The notes beneath the pieces are model-generated. The model had not been told where the DNA came from. It did not search any database and saw nothing but the letters and a program-made list of their open reading frames with translations. Below, in pieces: positions 12,905 to 15,979 of a stretch of DNA of 15,979 bases. A program made the position numbers and the translations under genes. The DNA is taken from the NCBI GenBank assembly GCA_031259035.1, contig JAIRLZ010000228.1:1-15979 (forward strand), given 5' to 3'. How positions within the stretch are numbered: position 1 is the first letter of the stretch; each line of letters starts with the position of its first letter. The DNA comes from Treponema sp. (lineage in GTDB: Bacteria; Spirochaetota; Spirochaetia; Treponematales; Breznakiellaceae).

Positions 12905-13813
12905 ATGCGTTTAATAACCAGATCCGACTTTGACGGATTAGTCTGTGGAACCCTGCTCCAATCGCTGGGTTTAATTGACGAGTGGAAATTTGTACACCCC
13001 AAGGATATACAAGATGGTCTCGTTGCCGCCACCGACAACGACATTATAGCGAATGTCCCCTACATCAAGGGATGCAAGCTCTGGTTCGATCATCACTCAA
13101 GTGAAACGGAACGGCTTGGACAAAAGACTTTCTTTGAAGGGGTCTCAAAGAAAGCGCCGAGTTGCGCAAGGGTCATTTATGACTATTACGGCGGAGATGA
13201 AACATTAAAACAATTCAGAGAAATGCTTGAATACGCCGATAAAATGGATTCAGGCGATCTAACCAAAGACGAAATACTGCATCCGAAAGGCTGGGTGTTG
13301 CTTGGATTTATTGTGGATCCGCGCACCGGTTTAGGCAGAATCAGGAATTTCACCATCAGCAACTTCGATCTTATGAAAAAACTCGCATTTGAGGCGGCTT
13401 TCGCCAAGCCGGTGACGGAAATACTCGCCCTGCCCGATGTTAAAGAACGGCTCGATGTGTATTTTGAACAGAGCGAACTCTTTATTGAAACGGTAAAAAA
13501 ATATGCCAGAACTGAAGGAAACGCGATCATAGCCGATTTCCGAAACGTTGAAAACATTCCGGCTGGCAACCGGTTCCTCCTCTACACGCTGTTTCCGGAG
13601 CAGAATATCTCCATCTGGACCGTTGACGGCAAACAAAAACTGAACAGCGTGATCACGGTAGGTTACAGCGTCCTCAACAAGACGGCGACTGTTGACATCG
13701 GCAGCCTTATGCTCAAGTACGGCGGCGGCGGACATGTTCAAGTGGGAGCTTGCCAAGTTCCCAGCGAGGACACTGACAGAGTTATAGCGGAAATCATCGC
13801 CGCGGTACGGTGA
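12905..13813 (+). CDS. DHH/DHHA1-family phosphoesterase
   Basis: A 302-residue soluble metal-dependent phosphoesterase of the DHH superfamily. Motifs I to IV are visible: TRSDFDGLVCG (5-15) with Asp8 and Asp10, then WFDHHSSE with the namesake DHH at 62-64, a central linker, and a DHHA1 domain ending in KYGGGGHVQVGACQV (GGGGH at 273-277). Relatives include NrnA-type nanoRNases, cyclic di-AMP hydrolases, exopolyphosphatases and RecJ. There are no PAS/GGDEF or RecJ-type extra domains, so the substrate is open; cleavage of short oligonucleotides or pAp is a reasonable guess only. The ATG at 12905 is chosen because AAAGGAGAG precedes it. A longer frame from GTG 12830 would be translated through the repeat element and lacks a binding site. 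It has its own promoter and appears monocistronic. Confidence 0.9.
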   Translation: MRLITRSDFDGLVCGTLLQSLGLIDEWKFVHPKDIQDGLVAATDNDIIANVPYIKGCKLWFDHHSSETERLGQKTFFEGVSKKAPSCARVIYDYYGGDETLKQFREMLEYADKMDSGDLTKDEILHPKGWVLLGFIVDPRTGLGRIRNFTISNFDLMKKLAFEAAFAKPVTEILALPDVKERLDVYFEQSELFIETVKKYARTEGNAIIADFRNVENIPAGNRFLLYTLFPEQNISIWTVDGKQKLNSVITVGYSVLNKTATVDIGSLMLKYGGGGHVQVGACQVPSEDTDRVIAEIIAAVR

Positions 13814-14065
13814 ACCATCCCAGCTTCAAAGCGAAGCGTCCCAAAAGCGGCGCCTCCAGGCGGGCGCCTTGCGGACGTTGCAACAGGCTTCACTCCGCGC
13901 CGCCACCCTCAAGCGCGAAATGGAGGACTCCCACAACCTGCGCGTTATAGCGGAACGGTACGGCTATGCTGGTTGCGTCGCTAAGGAAATGCGCGTCATT
14001 TTTACTCAAACTTCTTTGCAACCATTAAGATTGTGTTGTGTCTAATGCCTTGAAGGAGTTGCAAC
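13814..14065 (+). other. Spacer with GC hairpin and a possible coding remnant
   Basis: Between the DHH and acyl-CoA synthetase genes. An open frame runs from 13788 to TAA 14043-14045 without an ATG near its beginning. Its product is hydrophilic and natural-looking (LKREMEDSHNLRVIAERYGY in the middle), but I do not recognise it and no ribosome binding site supports it. CGCCT-CC-AGGCG (about 13852-13863) inside a GGCGCC-rich stretch may help end the DHH transcript. No convincing promoter for the next gene is seen. Confidence 0.3.
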
Positions 14066-15772
14066 ATGTCTAAAAAAGAAATAATACGAACGCCGTGGCG
14101 GGTTCTGGAAGAATATAGAGGGAAATTTTATACGGGGCAGTGGCCCACCCTGCCCGAAATGTTCAGAATCACGGTGTCCCGCTATGGGGATCGTCCGTGT
14201 TTCACCATTTACGAGCCAGACCGGATCAGCCTGACCTACAAGGAAGCGCTTGAAAAGATTGAGGCGACAGCCCGCTATCTTCACAACAAAGGCATCCGAA
14301 AAGGCGATATGGTTGCGGTTACCGGAAAGAACGCCCCCGAATGGACGGTCGCTTATTTAGGCGCGCTGTTTGCGGGCGCAACGGTCGTTCCCATTGATTA
14401 CCAGCTTAAAAACGAAGAGATCGATCTCTTGCTTAAAACCTCACGGGCAAAAATTCTCTTTGTGGATGAGGAAAAGTACAAACGCTACGCGGAAAACGCG
14501 GAATATCGGGGACTGTTACACGAGGTTATTTCCCTGTACAAAGGCTCCGGCGTGTACATTTACACCCTTGACGGACCTGCGGCGGACATAGAGGGCGCTT
14601 CCGAGCATGACCTTGCGGCGATTCTTTTTACGTCCGGCACAACAGGCAACCCGAAAGGCGTTATGCTTACCCACCAGAACCTCGTTTCTGACTGTTATCT
14701 TGCCCAAGGACACCTTGACTTGTATCCTGAAGATGTGTTTTACGCATTATTGCCCATTCACCATGCCTACACCATGCTCGCCGTATTCATTGAGTCCATG
14801 TCCTGCGGCGCGGAACTGGTGTTCGGCAAGAAAATGGTGACGCAGGTTATCTTGAAAGATTTAAAACAAGCGAAGGTTACCATGCTTCTGGGTGTGCCGA
14901 TGCTGTTTAACAAGGTGCTTGCCGGCATTGTCCGGGGCTTAAAGGCGAAGGGTCCGATTGTATACGGGGCTGTCACTATGCTTATGGGCGTTTCCGGGTT
15001 CATTAAAAAAATTTTCGGCGTAAATCCGGGCAAGAAAATGTTCCGCGCCGTGCTTGACAAGGCGAGTCTCACCACATTGCGCATCTGTATCTGCGGGGGC
15101 GGACCCCTTGCGCCGAGCGTATTTAAAAAGTACAACGAATTGGGTATTGACTTTATACAAGGCTATGGACTTACCGAGACTTCGCCCATCATCAATCTGA
15201 ATCCGAAAGAACACTACAAGGAAACCAGCGTCGGCAAAATAGTTCCCCAAGTTGATATGAAGATACTGAATCCTGACGAACGCGGCGTGGGCGAAATCAT
15301 AGTGAAAGGGCCAATGGTTATGAAGGGATATTTTGAGATGCCTGAAGAAACCAAGGACACGTTCACCGGGGACGGCTATCTTAAAACCGGCGATCTGGGC
15401 TATCTTGATGATGAAAACTACCTGTACCTCACCGGACGCGCAAAGAATTTAATCGTAACAGGAGGCGGAAAGAACGTGTATCCCGAAGAAATTGAGAACG
15501 AATTTCAGCTTTTTGAAGAGATCGAACAGATACTCGTGCGTGGGTTTGAGCTTAACAAAAAGATGAAAACCGAAGGGATAGAGGCGCTTGTGTACCCAAG
15601 CCCGGATGTATTCAAAGAGACGCCAAAGGAACAGATAAAAGCGCGGATTGACGCGATCATTTCCGAAGTGAATCAGCGGCTGTTGCCATACCAAAAGATT
15701 GAAAAAGTCACGATTCTAGACAAACGAATGGAAGAAACCACGACAAAGAAGATCAAACGCGACGCTGTGTAA
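14066..15772 (+). CDS. Long-chain fatty acid-CoA ligase (AMP-forming)
   Basis: A 568-residue adenylate-forming enzyme of the ANL superfamily that activates fatty acids to acyl-AMP and then acyl-CoA. Core motifs are intact: TSGTTGNPKG (189-198), GYGLTET (366-372), TGDLG with Asp443, Arg458 in LTGRAKN, the hinge GGGKNVYPEEIE, and a C-terminal KIxR with the probable catalytic Lys562. Length is that of the long-chain FadD-like group; a hydrophobic patch around 300-320 (VYGAVTMLMGVSGFI) may contact the membrane. Chain-length preference cannot be read. The ATG at 14066 has AAGGAG (14053-14058) seven bases upstream. It likely allows use of host or environmental fatty acids for phospholipid synthesis, an important route in treponemes (inference from lifestyle). 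A strong hairpin follows the stop. Confidence 0.93.
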   Translation: MSKKEIIRTPWRVLEEYRGKFYTGQWPTLPEMFRITVSRYGDRPCFTIYEPDRISLTYKEALEKIEATARYLHNKGIRKGDMVAVTGKNAPEWTVAYLGALFAGATVVPIDYQLKNEEIDLLLKTSRAKILFVDEEKYKRYAENAEYRGLLHEVISLYKGSGVYIYTLDGPAADIEGASEHDLAAILFTSGTTGNPKGVMLTHQNLVSDCYLAQGHLDLYPEDVFYALLPIHHAYTMLAVFIESMSCGAELVFGKKMVTQVILKDLKQAKVTMLLGVPMLFNKVLAGIVRGLKAKGPIVYGAVTMLMGVSGFIKKIFGVNPGKKMFRAVLDKASLTTLRICICGGGPLAPSVFKKYNELGIDFIQGYGLTETSPIINLNPKEHYKETSVGKIVPQVDMKILNPDERGVGEIIVKGPMVMKGYFEMPEETKDTFTGDGYLKTGDLGYLDDENYLYLTGRAKNLIVTGGGKNVYPEEIENEFQLFEEIEQILVRGFELNKKMKTEGIEALVYPSPDVFKETPKEQIKARIDAIISEVNQRLLPYQKIEKVTILDKRMEETTTKKIKRDAV

Positions 15773-15803
15773 TTGCGTTCTGGCTCCGCCCTCTATATAA
15801 TTG

Positions 15804-15832
15804 AGCCTTTTTCAAAACTTTTGAAAAAGGCT
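15804..15832. terminator. Bidirectional terminator-like palindrome
   Basis: AGCCTTTTTCAAAA (15804-15817) and TTTTGAAAAAGGCT (15819-15832) pair perfectly over 14 bp around one base. It lies between the convergent acyl-CoA synthetase and dut genes, so it could end both transcripts. Including the G at 15803, the left arm reads GAGCCTTTTTCAAAAC, close to the palindromic repeat family elsewhere in the window; it may be a co-opted member. Confidence 0.5.
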
Positions 15833-15888
15833 TTGAAAAAGCGGCTGCGCGCAAAAATTAAGCGAGTGTCCAAGTCGGCGCCGCCGCG

Positions 15889-15979
15889 CTACCGTCCGGT
15901 GGAACCAAAGCCGCCGACGCCGCGTTCTGTCTCCGGCAGACAGGAGGCTTCCTCAAGCGCCACCCTCATAGATCGGAAG
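15889..15979 (-). CDS. dut: dUTPase, C-terminal end only (cut by the contig edge)
   Basis: The last 26 or so codons of dUTP diphosphatase, which hydrolyses dUTP to dUMP and keeps uracil out of DNA. The frame reads LPETERGVGGFGSTGR and then TAG (15889-15891). RGxGGFGSTG is motif V of trimeric dUTPases, the flexible tail that closes over the active site. The rest of the gene lies beyond the window. The in-frame ATG at 15967-15969 is internal and not a start. The outermost ten bases look like sequencing adapter, so the residues they encode (FRS) may be false. It is convergent with the acyl-CoA synthetase gene. Confidence 0.8.
   Translation of the reverse strand, partial: FRSMRVALEEASCLPETERGVGGFGSTGR
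15970..15979 (+). other. Probable residual Illumina adapter at the contig end
   Basis: The final ten bases, AGATCGGAAG, are identical to the first ten of the standard Illumina TruSeq read-through adapter and lie exactly at the 3' end, where untrimmed adapter would be expected. The match by chance at a given end is about one in a million, although the dut reading frame happens to stay open through it. Confidence 0.75.

Noticed and set aside
1..15979. CRISPR array, tRNA, rRNA, riboswitch or prophage
   Set aside because: No regularly spaced direct repeats, cloverleaf, rRNA motifs, conserved aptamer cores or phage genes were seen. The inverted repeats are too few and irregular for CRISPR.

Overview
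The window reads like the chromosome of a spirochaete close to Treponema, possibly a gut-associated lineage. This placement is inferred from gene content, not from a search. The main pointers are an elongation factor G of the spirochaete/mitochondrial (spdEFG1) type, a polA-coaE-SPOR operon, and compact housekeeping genes separated by spacers full of palindromic repeats. No CRISPR array, rRNA, tRNA, phage module or intact transposase gene was seen. The right edge ends in ten bases identical to the start of the Illumina TruSeq adapter, so this is probably the true end of a draft contig.

Layout. Positions 1-989 hold a truncated MotA/TolQ/ExbB-like remnant, then about 600 bp of repeat-rich, apparently non-coding DNA and the fusA promoter. 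fusA (990-3077) overlaps by ATGA a gene for an unassigned RecA/KaiC-like P-loop ATPase (3074-3775). A terminator-like hairpin and a MITE-like element of about 121 bp flanked by TA (3950-4070) separate this pair from an operon on the minus strand: polA (5546-8356), coaE (4929-5540) and a membrane-anchored SPOR-domain protein (4103-4924). The polA promoter is close to consensus and sits so near the start codon that the mRNA should be leaderless or nearly so. An Rrf2/IscR-like regulator with three cysteines (8514-8945, minus) follows. A repeat-filled divergent spacer leads to an M20 amidohydrolase (9207-10364) whose end overlaps an RluA-type pseudouridine synthase (10357-11067).

The pseudouridine synthase converges on and overlaps a membrane-anchored TPR protein with a degenerate Mrr-nuclease-like C-terminal domain (11049-12422, minus). 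A DHH/DHHA1 phosphoesterase (12905-13813) has a strong promoter whose leader consists largely of one of the dispersed repeats. An AMP-forming long-chain acyl-CoA synthetase (14066-15772) comes next. A convergent hairpin separates it from the last codons of dut, dUTPase (15889-15979, minus), cut by the contig end.

How the genes relate. Most are housekeeping: translation (fusA), rRNA or tRNA modification (RluA type), DNA replication and repair with nucleotide hygiene (polA, dut), CoA and acyl-CoA metabolism (coaE, acyl-CoA synthetase), and envelope (SPOR). I did not find a clearly new multi-gene system. The most unusual features are the dispersed palindromic repeat family with ends near GAGGCTNTNCCAAAAC, present at four or five intergenic sites and once inside a mapped leader; the TA-flanked MITE-like element; the TPR-Mrr fusion; the ATPase translationally coupled to EF-G; and the leaderless polA arrangement.
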